A stretch of DNA of 64,000 nucleotides from Candidatus Kuenenia hertensis (lineage in GTDB: Bacteria; Planctomycetota; Brocadiia; Brocadiales; Brocadiaceae), in contig SOET01000001.1 of NCBI GenBank assembly GCA_021646465.1, positions 1 through 64,000 of the forward strand, given 5' to 3'. A model generated the notes under the pieces. That model was not told the DNA's origin, searched no databases, and saw only the letters and a program-made list of their open reading frames with translations. How positions within the stretch are numbered: the first letter of the stretch is position 1; each line of letters opens with the position of its first letter. Below, piece after piece: positions 19,438 to 28,720 of this stretch. Made by a program: the position numbers and the translations under genes.

Positions 19438-19811
19438 GTAGACGAGGTGATCGCCGGTTATAATGAATCTTCGGATTTGTTATTTAACGGGAGGAAAGTC
19501 CGAGCTCCATAGGGCGCAGTGCTCCGTAACGCGGAGTCCCGGTGACGGGAAGGAAAGTGCAACAGAAAATATACCGTCTCATCTTTATTGATGGGATAAG
19601 GGTGAAATGGCGGGGCCGGAAGGCTTAATGTAAGAGCCCACCGCTTCGATGGCGACATCGGAGGCATGGCAAACCCCACTGGGAGAAAGGCCAAATAGAG
19701 AGGGATGAAGCGGCCCGCTTCGCTATACCTCCGGGTAGGCCGTTTGAACTCGCTGGCAACAGCGAGGCTAGATGAATGATCACCCAAGACAAAACTCGGC
19801 TTATTGTCTAC
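19438..19811 (+). ncRNA. rnpB: RNase P RNA, bacterial class A
   Basis: Catalytic RNA that removes the 5' leader from precursor tRNAs. The 5' end GTAGACGAGGTGATCGC pairs with the 3' end GCTTATTGTCTAC to form helix P1. Conserved core segments are GGGAGGAAAGTCCGAGCTCC near 19489-19508, AGGGTGAAATGG, GTAAGAGCCCACCG near 19630-19644 and AGATGAATGATCACC near 19769-19784. All five universally conserved regions are present in order, spaced as in type A molecules. A strong terminator follows. Confidence 0.96.
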
Positions 19812-19824
19812 TTTCTCATATAAA

Positions 19825-19866
19825 AATCCCCTGCGACAATTTCATGTCGCAGGGGATTTTTTTTGT
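19825..19866 (+). terminator. Rho-independent terminator of rnpB
   Basis: AATCCCCTGCGACA and TGTCGCAGGGGATT form a 14-base-pair stem with a six-base loop (ATTTCA), followed directly by a run of eight or more T residues. Confidence 0.95.
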
Positions 19867-19940
19867 TGATATGGTAAAAAGTATTTGTTTTTTTGAAAAA
19901 CTTTTTCCCTTGTATTTAAAAGGAGTAATAGGTTATACGC

Positions 19941-21410
19941 TTAGCATTGAATTTTTGGCTTCACGTCAGACCCTCTCAGCAGATATTTGACGAATGTTCT
20001 TGCTGATTTTAACGTTCTCTTTATTTCTCTGGGGTGGACAATCATTTGTTTTACTTTGTAAAAGAGATAGCCTGGTCTTAGATAAAAAGACCTTCTTGCA
20101 TCGTCACAGAATTTAACAAGTTCATACGAAGAGAGTTCTTCCGTGCTGATAACGGTGTTGTGCAAACCCTCCGGCGTAAGCCACTCGGAGAAATTATCGG
20201 TAGTTATCAGCCTTTTTTCCTTATACCAGTTATATGCTTCCGTTCCGGGATATACCATGACGGGATAAAATTGAACAGTATCAGGATTCAGCCTTTTTGC
20301 GAGTTGTAATGTTTCCTGAAGGGTTTCTTTTGTCTCGCCCGGAAGTCCAGCCATAAAGCAGCCATGTATTAACAGGCCCGCTTTTTTCGCATTTGCCATA
20401 AAAGCTTCCATTTCGCTGAGGGTGAGTTTTTTCTTCATGTTGTCCAGCACCTGCTGGCTTCCGCTTTCAAACCCGACGCAGAGAGACCTGCAGCCCGCGA
20501 TCCTCATTGTTCGCATTGTTTCATAATCCAGGCCAACTCGCGCGTTTGCTGTCCATGAGATATTTACCTTCGTTTTCAGAAGGCATTCCGCAAGTTCCTT
20601 GCACCGCTTTTTGTTCACCGTTAATGTGTCGTCTTCAAAGAAAATTGCTTTTGCCTGCGGGAAATTTTTGGTGATATATTCCATCTCCTCTACGACATTA
20701 TTAATGCTTCTTTGCCGGAAACCTCTCCCCATTAACGTTTGAGGATAAACGCAAAAGGTACACGGGAAGGGGCATCCACGGGAAGTGGTAATGGTGACCA
20801 TAGGGTAGAGGGCATTGGGATTAAAATAATTTTCTATCCGGAGAAATTTTTTGTACACCGTGCTAACAAACGGTAATTCGTCGAGATTTTCAATAAATGG
20901 CCTTTCGGGATTGTGGATGATTTCATTGCCGTTCCTATAACTTATTCCGGGAACGTTTTTCAGATCGCCTTTTTCCGAGAGGGTTTTCGCAAGATCGGGC
21001 AGCGTGTAATCATATTCATTTCGGGCAATTGCATCAACGCTTTTGTCTTTATTGAGTACTTCTTCCGGAAGCGCTGATACGTGTGTTCCTACCAGCGTTA
21101 TAAATGCACCTGGACATGTTTCTTTCAGTTTGCGGGCGACAGCAACATCATTGTCTATACTAGGTGTGCTTGTATCAAGCACGATAAGGTTTGGTTGAAA
21201 AGCGTTGGTTTTTTCAATGATATCTTCTATAGAGAAATTATCGGCTGGCGCGTCTACGAGGTCGACTTCGAATCCTTTCTGTTCTAAAACGCCGGTAGCG
21301 TATGCCAGCCACATCGGAAAATACAGAGTGCCGCTTTTGGTCACAGCAGGACTCCGCTGAGGACGTGAAAATTTTTTTAAATAGGGGGGATTGATAAGTA
21401 AGACTTTCAC
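19941..21410 (-). CDS. B12-binding radical SAM protein
   Basis: A 489-residue protein with an N-terminal cobalamin-binding Rossmann-like domain (VLLINPPYLKKF, VDLVDAPADN; residues about 1-150) and a radical SAM TIM barrel carrying C213, C217 and C220 in SRGCPFPCTFC, plus the SAM-binding GFESGSQQVLD strand. The C-terminal 90 residues are variable. Such class B-type enzymes perform methylations or other radical chemistry; no specific substrate can be named. It is at the downstream end of a minus-strand envelope gene group and next to a GT9 glycosyltransferase. Paralogs are at 22616, 30937, 59207, 60595 and 61956. Confidence 0.9.
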   Translation of the reverse strand: MKVLLINPPYLKKFSRPQRSPAVTKSGTLYFPMWLAYATGVLEQKGFEVDLVDAPADNFSIEDIIEKTNAFQPNLIVLDTSTPSIDNDVAVARKLKETCPGAFITLVGTHVSALPEEVLNKDKSVDAIARNEYDYTLPDLAKTLSEKGDLKNVPGISYRNGNEIIHNPERPFIENLDELPFVSTVYKKFLRIENYFNPNALYPMVTITTSRGCPFPCTFCVYPQTLMGRGFRQRSINNVVEEMEYITKNFPQAKAIFFEDDTLTVNKKRCKELAECLLKTKVNISWTANARVGLDYETMRTMRIAGCRSLCVGFESGSQQVLDNMKKKLTLSEMEAFMANAKKAGLLIHGCFMAGLPGETKETLQETLQLAKRLNPDTVQFYPVMVYPGTEAYNWYKEKRLITTDNFSEWLTPEGLHNTVISTEELSSYELVKFCDDARRSFYLRPGYLFYKVKQMIVHPREIKRTLKSARTFVKYLLRGSDVKPKIQC

Positions 21411-21475
21411 ATCTACTGCCTTTCTTCAAAATAAGTTTATTGTAGTTGCGTACAAACAAACTGAATAACAGGTTG

Positions 21476-22507
21476 CTAATTAAAATTTTTACTCAATAGA
21501 GATTTACATTCTTTGTAAACGCTCTCCGCGGAAATACTTTCCATGCAAACGGGGTTTGTACATCCTCTGAAAATATCATTTCCATAACAAGGGCTGCAGT
21601 CTGCCCGGCTTTGTATATGTTTGCAAAATGGCAATTGTGGTGAAAGCAATTTCGAATTACTGGGGCCAAAAATACAAACGGTTGGGATAGTAAGCGCATA
21701 AGAAATATGAAAGGGAGCGGAATCATTGGTAATAAAAAGACTGCACATTTTCATTAAATATCCCGTTTCATTCGGTGAATATTGACCGCTCAAATCAAAG
21801 GCAGAATCCAGGAGTTCGTTTTTTACTGTTGTGTTGACTTTGCAATCATCTTTCGAACCAAAAAGCAGGAATCCGTATCCATCGGCAGAAAGTAATTTCG
21901 CAAGTTCTATGAATTTTTTAGCGCCCCATTGTTTTAATAATACCGTATCGCGGGGGTTTTTCCCGCCACCACAAAAAAGTCCGATAATATTCATGTTGTA
22001 TTTTTTTAAAAAGTTACTCAGGTTTTCAGGGAGACATACTTCTTTTGTCTGAAAATCAAGTTTTGTTCCATTATTCTGTATAGATAATGGTTCTAATAGT
22101 TTATTGTATGCCTCGGCGGCATAATAACTTTGTAATACCACCGGATCGACCTTGTGAGTAATAAGGCTGCTGTTGCCAAATCCCACTCTATTTGGTGCCC
22201 CTATTAACCATGAAAGAAAATGGATAAATTTTGATGCGCTGAAAATAATGATAGATTCGAATTTATATTTCCTCAATTTTATTATCAGAGGAAGTATTTT
22301 ATATAATTTTTTTCCAAAAAGTGCATCATCGTCTAATACAAAAGTTTTCGTAATGTAAGGATTATTATACAGCGCATCTGAAGACCATTTACAGGTAAAA
22401 TAATAAATCTTATTTTTCGGGTTATTTTTGTAAATCGCGCGTATTGCCGGAGTAGTAAGCAATACATCACCGAAAGCATGCGTCTTGATTAATAAAATAT
22501 TACCCAT
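21476..22507 (-). CDS. Glycosyltransferase family 9 (heptosyltransferase-like)
   Basis: A 343-residue GT9 enzyme. The N-terminus ILLIKTHAFGDVLLTTPAIR is the family signature, the middle contains LFCGGGKNPRDT, and the donor-binding C-terminal domain contains LFITNDSAPFHISYALTIPT followed by IFGPSN and a cysteine-containing tail (CSPCYG). GT9 members transfer heptose or related sugars to lipopolysaccharide core or other envelope glycans at the inner face of the cytoplasmic membrane. It lies among radical SAM and lipid acyltransferase genes in a minus-strand group. Confidence 0.9.
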   Translation of the reverse strand: MGNILLIKTHAFGDVLLTTPAIRAIYKNNPKNKIYYFTCKWSSDALYNNPYITKTFVLDDDALFGKKLYKILPLIIKLRKYKFESIIIFSASKFIHFLSWLIGAPNRVGFGNSSLITHKVDPVVLQSYYAAEAYNKLLEPLSIQNNGTKLDFQTKEVCLPENLSNFLKKYNMNIIGLFCGGGKNPRDTVLLKQWGAKKFIELAKLLSADGYGFLLFGSKDDCKVNTTVKNELLDSAFDLSGQYSPNETGYLMKMCSLFITNDSAPFHISYALTIPTVCIFGPSNSKLLSPQLPFCKHIQSRADCSPCYGNDIFRGCTNPVCMESISAESVYKECKSLLSKNFN

Positions 22508-22566
22508 CTATTTTTTATATAAATTTCTTCAACTGCTGATTTAAGCGGATAAAACCTGGATTATTT

Positions 22567-22619
22567 GTAAGGGCTGAAGACTTCGTCGTGAGCTCAGTCG
22601 AACGATTTTCAGCCCTTAC
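22567..22619. repeat. REP-like hairpin at the end of a radical SAM gene
   Basis: GTAAGGGCTGAA (22567-22578) and TTCAGCCCTTAC (22608-22619) form a perfect 12-bp stem. The loop contains CTTCGTCGTGAGCTCAGTCGAACG, a sequence of the widespread CTTCGACT-CTCAGTCGAACG repeat type; a related half-site is at 36503-36525. No T run follows, and the hairpin overlaps the last codon of the radical SAM gene at 22616. Confidence 0.65.
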
Positions 22620-24058
22620 TCTGGAGCCCATGCATCATCCTTACCCTTTAACAGTCTTTTTATGGAATCTCTCATGAAGTATAAAAAATTAACAATGACT
22701 TTATGTTTCATGATCTTTAACATTGGTTTGGAGATGAGTATTCCCATAATCCACCGTGGAATAGGACGGCAATAGAGATAAAAAAGAAAATTAATGTAAG
22801 TCTTCTTTCTCGATTCGAATTGCCGTGTCATGTCAAAAATAAGCCCTTTTTCCTGTGCCTTTTTTTGTAATTCAGTACCCGGAAGAAAAATTAGAGAAAA
22901 AACGTTCAAACGATAAGGTCTCGGAAATTTTTGAATCATATGCAGGGTTTCAATGAGGTCTTCTTCTTCTTCAAAAGGATTATCAATAATAAAATCGTAA
23001 AAGGGCATTAATTTACCCTTAAACTGGTGTATCAACCTGACAGAATTCAGGACTTTGTCGGTAGAAGGACCTCTTTTATAAAGCTTTCTGGTTCTTTCGC
23101 TGCCTGTTTGTATGCCAATTTGTACTTCATTCATGCCTGCATCAACAAGGATTTCCAACTTTCTTTTGTTAATATCGTGTGCATGAGCCAGGCAACGTAA
23201 AGGTAAACCGATTTCCTTTTTATATAAAGCAGCATATTTTTCTAATTGGTCTTCTTTCAGTGCAAAAAAATTGTCATCACAAAACGTTATTGCCTGCATA
23301 CCGGGAAAACGGGATTTCATTTCCTTCAATTCATCAACGACATTTTCTGCAGTGCGAAATCTCAAATATCCGCTGTCTGAATAAAGGGCTTTAAAAGTTG
23401 AACAATAGGTACAACTATACGGACATCCCCGTGATGAAAGGGTTTGGTAGACTACCGTGCCCTCTATTTTTAAATGCTCGCTCAATAATTCCTGCGTCAT
23501 TTTGTGCATCGTTGTTCCGTCCCACAAATAATGTCCCTCTAACGAATAATCGGGGTATGGCAGCAAATCGAGATCTTCGATAATCGGAGCAAGCTGGTTT
23601 TTTTTGTAATTTCCGTTTTTGAGGAACCAAAATCCATTCAAACCGGAATAATCTTCATTTTTTTTCATAGCGCTTAAAAGATTTTTTATTGCGATTTCTG
23701 CTTCACCAATACTGACGATATCGGCATAACCAGCAGCATCGTCAGGCCGGGCAGAGATATGTTTTCCGCCCCACATTATGGGTACTTTTATTCTGCTTCG
23801 CAGTGCTTCTGTTAGTGCTTTAACTGCATTGAAATGGCATGAGAAAAATGATATCCCCACAAAGTATGAATCATAGGTCATCTCTTTTATAGCATCTGCT
23901 AACGAAGTGATAGAATGGGCATCCATTTGTTTTAAGATATATGGCGTAAATATAATTTCTGTTGAAAATCCTTCTTTTCTCAAAGAAGATGAAAGGATTC
24001 TAATGCCATATGCCATTAAATCATCATATGGTGCAATGAATGTAACTTTTTTGTTCAT
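22616..24058 (-). CDS. B12-binding radical SAM protein
   Basis: A 480-residue protein with an N-terminal cobalamin-binding domain (FIAPYDDLMAYGIRILSSSL, GKHISARPDDAAG, IVSIGEAEIAI) and a radical SAM domain with C212, C216 and C219 in SRGCPYSCTYC. The ELP3/MiaB-like strand TFCDDNFFAL and the QIGIQTGSERTR segment are in place. The C-terminal part with basic and hydrophobic residues (RPIPRWIMGILISKP) may touch the membrane. It lies directly downstream of the LpxL-like acyltransferase, so it may act on an envelope lipid or glycan; that is inference. Confidence 0.88.
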   Translation of the reverse strand: MNKKVTFIAPYDDLMAYGIRILSSSLRKEGFSTEIIFTPYILKQMDAHSITSLADAIKEMTYDSYFVGISFFSCHFNAVKALTEALRSRIKVPIMWGGKHISARPDDAAGYADIVSIGEAEIAIKNLLSAMKKNEDYSGLNGFWFLKNGNYKKNQLAPIIEDLDLLPYPDYSLEGHYLWDGTTMHKMTQELLSEHLKIEGTVVYQTLSSRGCPYSCTYCSTFKALYSDSGYLRFRTAENVVDELKEMKSRFPGMQAITFCDDNFFALKEDQLEKYAALYKKEIGLPLRCLAHAHDINKRKLEILVDAGMNEVQIGIQTGSERTRKLYKRGPSTDKVLNSVRLIHQFKGKLMPFYDFIIDNPFEEEEDLIETLHMIQKFPRPYRLNVFSLIFLPGTELQKKAQEKGLIFDMTRQFESRKKTYINFLFYLYCRPIPRWIMGILISKPMLKIMKHKVIVNFLYFMRDSIKRLLKGKDDAWAPE

Positions 24059-24103
24059 GATGAGAAAAACACCTCCAATTAAATAGATATTAATTTTAAA
24101 TAA

Positions 24104-25051
24104 TTAATCAACTATAATACTTCCAATAGGTGGAGGTTCTGTCTTGTTTTTATATAAATACCAAAGGTAATGACTGGGATGTTCTTTGACATACCGCTCC
24201 ATTAAGCTGCCAAATTTAAATAAAACATTTATTTCCCGTTCTTCTTTATCGCTGCCATCTTCAGGCACAATTTCATTATCTATGATGATTTTGTGCTTGT
24301 CATTTTTTTCTCTTATAGTAAAAACTGGCAATATTGCTGCATTTGTTCTTTCTGCTATTTTTACGAGAGAGGGTGATAGCCTTACCTTCCTTTGTAAAAA
24401 GGGCACTGAAATCCTATTAGGATCCAATATTCCATCAAGTGACATAACAAGAATTTCGTTGTTCTGTAAAATACGGTAAATTTGCCTTGGTGTGCTCCCT
24501 ATGTAAAAAAAATGCGCGGGAAGGCTTTTTTCACATTGATATTCAATTTTCATGGTTATATTTTTTACAATTGATTTGTCATTGCCCGTTAAATCGAGAG
24601 GATTCGCTGCAACCTGAGTTATTTTATAACCTTTGTACCCCAGACAGGGCAGTATCATTTTATATGAACCAAAATGACAAAGTGCAATGATAACACCTTT
24701 ACCTTTGCCGAGTGCGTTACGGAGATGTTCCATTCCGTCGATAGTGCAAAGATATTCCGATTTTTTGCTATTCAATTTAGGAAACGACCATATTTCAAAA
24801 AGATCTTTTCTGAAATTACGAAGAGTTTCTACAATGATTTCTTTGATTTCCGAATCAGTAAACGTTCTTTTGCCAAATAGCAATTCCAATTCGCTTTTCA
24901 TAACTCCGGCTCTTTCTCCCCCTGATGTTAACACTGCGAGACTGTTAGCGAGGTTATGTTTTAATTTTAACGGCAAGTAAGGTATTGAGTATCTAAGGGA
25001 ATATAAAAAAAACACCTTTGCCGCTTCAGAAAAATCAATAATGCCTTTCAT
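24104..25051 (-). CDS. LpxL/HtrB-like acyltransferase with altered catalytic motif
   Basis: A 315-residue member of the lipid A acyltransferase (LpxL/LpxM) superfamily: N-terminal hydrophobic segment, KGKGVIIALCHFGSYKMILP at about residues 114-133, QVAANPLD, LQNNEILVMSLDG and a C-terminal HPSHYLWYL box (normally HPEQWxW). The family's catalytic HX4(D/E) motif reads HFGSYK, so lysine replaces the acidic residue. This could mean an inactive or differently catalysing enzyme. It probably works at the inner face of the cytoplasmic membrane on a lipid A-like or other glycolipid acceptor. It sits between radical SAM and Wzz genes. Confidence 0.82.
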   Translation of the reverse strand: MKGIIDFSEAAKVFFLYSLRYSIPYLPLKLKHNLANSLAVLTSGGERAGVMKSELELLFGKRTFTDSEIKEIIVETLRNFRKDLFEIWSFPKLNSKKSEYLCTIDGMEHLRNALGKGKGVIIALCHFGSYKMILPCLGYKGYKITQVAANPLDLTGNDKSIVKNITMKIEYQCEKSLPAHFFYIGSTPRQIYRILQNNEILVMSLDGILDPNRISVPFLQRKVRLSPSLVKIAERTNAAILPVFTIREKNDKHKIIIDNEIVPEDGSDKEEREINVLFKFGSLMERYVKEHPSHYLWYLYKNKTEPPPIGSIIVD

Positions 25052-25105
25052 AATTATTCAAATAAAAGTTCTTTATGTTAGTATTAAGTATATTTTTGAT
25101 GATAA

Positions 25106-27211
25106 CTAAATTTGGTTGATCAGGATTCCTGTTTTAGGTTCTTTTAAATGTTTAAACTTGCTAAAAGCTTCTTCGATTGTTTCTTTGGAAGTTTTCTGGA
25201 GTTGTGCTGTCAAAAGGACAACATTTGCCATTGTGGACATGAATATGGTGTCGTTGCATGCAATGACAGGGTCGGTGTCAATAACAATGTGATCGTATTC
25301 CAGATTATCTAGTTGTTCGGAAATACCTTCAATCATAGCAATACTGGGGATATCAGCAATTTCTTTAAAATATAAAACATCAATATTGTATATATCACTT
25401 CTTCTGATGAAATTTTTAAGAACTATTTTTTTATCAACCGAAAGAGTGTCTTTTGTCTGTAAACGCCATTCAGCCGTTGAAGAAATATCCAGTAAGAGAG
25501 CTTTTTTGCCGGAGACGGTTAATTCTTTTGCCACCAGAAGGGCGATGGTAGAAGTTCCCACATCAGTTTCTGTGCCTGTAAAAAGAATTGAACGTGCGAT
25601 TACATTGCCGGAAAGGACTTTTGTGCCGGAAATAATGTTCCAAACGGAATTCCTGATAGTATTGTTTTTCAGTACTTTCCGGACAAAATTTCTCTGTTTA
25701 AGTAATGAAAGTTCATCTTTTAGTGTTGGGAAATAACCAAGTAGTTTTTTCGGGATAATGTTGAGTCCAAATATCTTTTTATATTTTGGTAAACCATAAA
25801 GCAGATTTCCGTGAAAGTCCTTGCGTGCTTCTGCAAGTGTTTTTATTGATTTGTCGGTAGATTCTTCCAGCAGAATTATTGAAAAGGCTATTGTAATGCT
25901 AAGAAACAAGGAGATAGCAAAAAACTTTATTCTGTTCGGAAAATAAGGAGAAGATATTGTTGATGCGTCAGCGTAGTTGAGTACCGCAAGATTTGAAGGA
26001 CTCATGCTTAATAACACTTCTGCATCAGAAATACCCTTTGTCAAATTTGTGAATTCAGTATTTAAAGATGATTGCTGGCGTTCTATTATGTTGAATAATA
26101 GTTCGATTTTCTTTACATGTAACGTTTTTTTGTAAATTATGTCGGTTAAATCGCGAAGTATCGTGTCAGTTGTTTTGTAAATTTCGAGATTCATTTTTGT
26201 ATCATAATAACGTTTTTCCAGTTCAGTATAGTAGGAGTTTCTGGAAAAATTTTCATCCGCTAAAATTCTTTCTATTTCCTTATGTATCGCCTTTTTATAC
26301 TCTGATATCTGCACCCTGGATGCAATAACATCAGGATGCGCCTCAGTTAAGTCAACCTTCATTTTTGCTATATTTGTTTCAAGTGATACTATTTCCTGTT
26401 TATATGCTTCTAGTGTGGGATTTCTTTCGATGGCTTTGCTGGATAAATAAAGTTCCGGAATTACGGCAATGGTTTTGGTTACCTCTTCCAAAGACTTTTT
26501 CTCTTCTTCTGCTGTTTTTGTATTCTGATGAATTAAGTCAAGATAGCTATAATATTGTTTCAGTCCTTGTTCTATTTCCATCGTAACATCAATAATTCCG
26601 TACTTTTTTCTATATCGGAACAGCCTTCTTTCCAGTTTTCTTAATTCTTTTTTGACATATTCGAGCCGCTCTTTCATTGCTTTTTGCGCCAATCGTGCTT
26701 CGTCTTTAAAAATATCTGCATAAAGTATCATAAAGGAGTCAATAGCTGCGTTTGCAACCTTTTCCGCTCTTTCCGGAGTGGAGGAGTATCCTGCAACTTC
26801 TATGACGTCGCCGCTTTCTACTACATCGACTCCAATACCTTCCCTGTTGAAAAAAAGATTGAATTCACTTCCTATGATAAATTTATCAGGTTCAACCAAC
26901 TGTCCCCTTTCATCGGTAATATTCATGGTTGAAATAATCCTTTTCATGGATTTGGGATTTTTTAACATTGCAAAGAATGTATTATCTAATTTATTTTTGT
27001 CTGAATATTCGAAATTGCTGATGTTTGCCGGCAATCCAAGGTATTGTGTTTGTGTTGCATTCGTATGCATCCAAAGTTGCGAAGATGCCTTATACACTGA
27101 TCGGCAGGAAAAAGAAAGCAATTGCGGCAGCAACGTGAAAACCAGCACAACAATAATAACAATTTTCTTTCTTCTGGAAATTACATCAAGGAATTGTTTT
27201 ATGAGCGACAT
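25106..27211 (-). CDS. Polysaccharide co-polymerase / BY-kinase-like protein (Wzz-CpsD fusion)
   Basis: A 701-residue inner-membrane protein. An N-terminal membrane helix (IVIIVVLVFTLLPQLLSF) opens a Wzz/GumC chain-length domain, followed by a long periplasmic coiled coil (residues about 160-380) and a second membrane helix (IKFFAISLFLSITIAFSIIL). The C-terminal cytoplasmic domain from about residue 535 is CpsD/ParA-like: Walker A variant GTETDVGTSTIALLVAKEL, KALLLDISS (A'), and DHIVIDTDPV (B). The tyrosine-rich autophosphorylation tail of true BY-kinases is missing. It controls length and export of exopolysaccharide with Wza. It overlaps the Wzy-like gene by 13 bases, so the two are co-translated. 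Confidence 0.88.
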   Translation of the reverse strand: MSLIKQFLDVISRRKKIVIIVVLVFTLLPQLLSFSCRSVYKASSQLWMHTNATQTQYLGLPANISNFEYSDKNKLDNTFFAMLKNPKSMKRIISTMNITDERGQLVEPDKFIIGSEFNLFFNREGIGVDVVESGDVIEVAGYSSTPERAEKVANAAIDSFMILYADIFKDEARLAQKAMKERLEYVKKELRKLERRLFRYRKKYGIIDVTMEIEQGLKQYYSYLDLIHQNTKTAEEEKKSLEEVTKTIAVIPELYLSSKAIERNPTLEAYKQEIVSLETNIAKMKVDLTEAHPDVIASRVQISEYKKAIHKEIERILADENFSRNSYYTELEKRYYDTKMNLEIYKTTDTILRDLTDIIYKKTLHVKKIELLFNIIERQQSSLNTEFTNLTKGISDAEVLLSMSPSNLAVLNYADASTISSPYFPNRIKFFAISLFLSITIAFSIILLEESTDKSIKTLAEARKDFHGNLLYGLPKYKKIFGLNIIPKKLLGYFPTLKDELSLLKQRNFVRKVLKNNTIRNSVWNIISGTKVLSGNVIARSILFTGTETDVGTSTIALLVAKELTVSGKKALLLDISSTAEWRLQTKDTLSVDKKIVLKNFIRRSDIYNIDVLYFKEIADIPSIAMIEGISEQLDNLEYDHIVIDTDPVIACNDTIFMSTMANVVLLTAQLQKTSKETIEEAFSKFKHLKEPKTGILINQI

Positions 27212-28641
27212 TTTAAGGTATCCATTCTTTCGTTTTCTAATCTTTTATTGTTTTCACGGTCAATTGCAATTGCCATGGCATGTCCTATGCCTAAATAAAA
27301 CCATAAGGGTAAAAAGGTGTGAGAAAAAGAGGTAACAGCATTAAGCAGTAACGTCCCTACACCTGAAATATAAATCTGCATCCATTTTTTATATTCGGAG
27401 GAAATACAGCTGATATATGCTTGAATAAATCTCTTGCAAGACAAAATCAAAAACCACAGCCACAAAAGTGCGCCGACCAATCCATATTCGGCAAATATAT
27501 GAACGTATAAATTATCAAAACAAATTTCCGGGTCTAAGTAAGTAAAAAAACCACCGGAACCTCCACCTAACCCGTAATGGCCTTTTATAGAAAGAATACC
27601 TTTCTTCCACCGTTTGATCCTTGAACCTAATGAAGAGGATTCATCGGTGGTTTCAGTCGATGTTTTGGAGGTATAATCCAATGCCTTCGCAAAATCATTC
27701 GTAGGGATTCTCGAGAGAAAAAATCCAATTACGATAAGGGAAAAAATAAGCGTCCAGACGATAATAACATGTTTGTTGACCGAAGCATTGATAATGGTAA
27801 AAATATAAAGCCCGAATAATAGTGAAAGTAACGGTCCTTTGCTCAGAGTTGTTAACAGGGCAACGAATATTACTATTGCAATGATTGACAGGAAAAATTT
27901 TGTCAATTTATTTCCTGTATAAATAAACCCAAGCAGCAACATGAGCGACAGGGAGAGGTAATATGCGGTAGCAAGGGGGTGCATGAATCCTTGTCCGCGC
28001 AACATCTGTTCAGGATTGAATACAAAACGAATCAGATGTTCATTATAGTGATATAATATGTCTTCTATTGTTTTATTTGATATGAGAGAATAGTAGCAAA
28101 CAATGCTGCTAACAAAACCCATACCAACAAAAAAGGCAATTGCTATTTTTATTTTTAAAAAACTGTTCAAATTTACTATGGTGAGGAAAAAGAAACATAT
28201 GGCAATAAAAAACATCGCCATATAATAGGCACCCATTGTTTTTTCAGTACTCCAGAGAATAGAGATGATTCCCCATACGAATAATAGTAAAAGAGGGAGA
28301 TATCTCTTGATTTGAAAATCTTCGGTTGAAATCCTTAAACCACGCGATATAAACCAAATGAGTAAACAATACAGTATGAATGGTTCCGAAAGGTTGAAAA
28401 AAGTTCTATAATCGCCCCAGATTCTAATTTCAATGCTGATATAAGAAATAAGGAGTATTGCAAAGAGATAAGGAACATGTGGCCTGAAAATCGAAAGAGT
28501 TACTATTGAGGTTGCTCCGAGCAGGATAAGGGTTATCAAAGGATTGATAAATGCTGTAGAAGATATTGCTATTCCAAAAGGAATAACAAGAATCCATCGG
28601 TAGGTGTTTAATTTTTTATTATGAGTAAGAGAATAGTTCAT
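27199..28641 (-). CDS. O-antigen ligase / polymerase family protein (Wzy-like)
   Basis: A 480-residue polytopic membrane protein with about ten to twelve hydrophobic segments, from SLTHNKKLNTYRWILVIPFG to the C-terminal tail of charged residues. The large periplasmic loop after TLSKGPLLSLLFGLYIF and the GLGGGSGGFFTYLDPE sequence in it match the O-antigen ligase (Wzy_C) domain. It should polymerise or ligate undecaprenyl-linked repeat units on the periplasmic face. It overlaps the start of the Wzz gene; upstream, a strong terminator separates it from the glycosidase gene. Confidence 0.85.
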   Translation of the reverse strand: MNYSLTHNKKLNTYRWILVIPFGIAISSTAFINPLITLILLGATSIVTLSIFRPHVPYLFAILLISYISIEIRIWGDYRTFFNLSEPFILYCLLIWFISRGLRISTEDFQIKRYLPLLLLFVWGIISILWSTEKTMGAYYMAMFFIAICFFFLTIVNLNSFLKIKIAIAFFVGMGFVSSIVCYYSLISNKTIEDILYHYNEHLIRFVFNPEQMLRGQGFMHPLATAYYLSLSLMLLLGFIYTGNKLTKFFLSIIAIVIFVALLTTLSKGPLLSLLFGLYIFTIINASVNKHVIIVWTLIFSLIVIGFFLSRIPTNDFAKALDYTSKTSTETTDESSSLGSRIKRWKKGILSIKGHYGLGGGSGGFFTYLDPEICFDNLYVHIFAEYGLVGALLWLWFLILSCKRFIQAYISCISSEYKKWMQIYISGVGTLLLNAVTSFSHTFLPLWFYLGIGHAMAIAIDRENNKRLENERMDTLKCRS

Positions 28642-28659
28642 CTATGGTTTATGGGTTTT

Positions 28660-28702
28660 AAAAAATCATCCTGGCAGTTCTTTTGGAAACTGCCAGGATG
28701 AT
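28660..28702 (-). terminator. Rho-independent terminator after the glycosidase gene
   Basis: On the minus strand TCATCCTGGCAGTT pairs with AACTGCCAGGATGA (14 bp, loop of eight) and is followed by TTTTTT. It lies between the stop of the 28721-30940 gene and the start of the Wzy-like gene, so the latter needs its own promoter or read-through. Confidence 0.92.
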
Positions 28703-28720
28703 CGCATTCATCAAGGTGAA

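Noticed and set aside
19458-19787. Minus-strand reading frame over the RNase P RNA
   Set aside because: The RNA's conserved structure explains the sequence, and the frame has no family resemblance.
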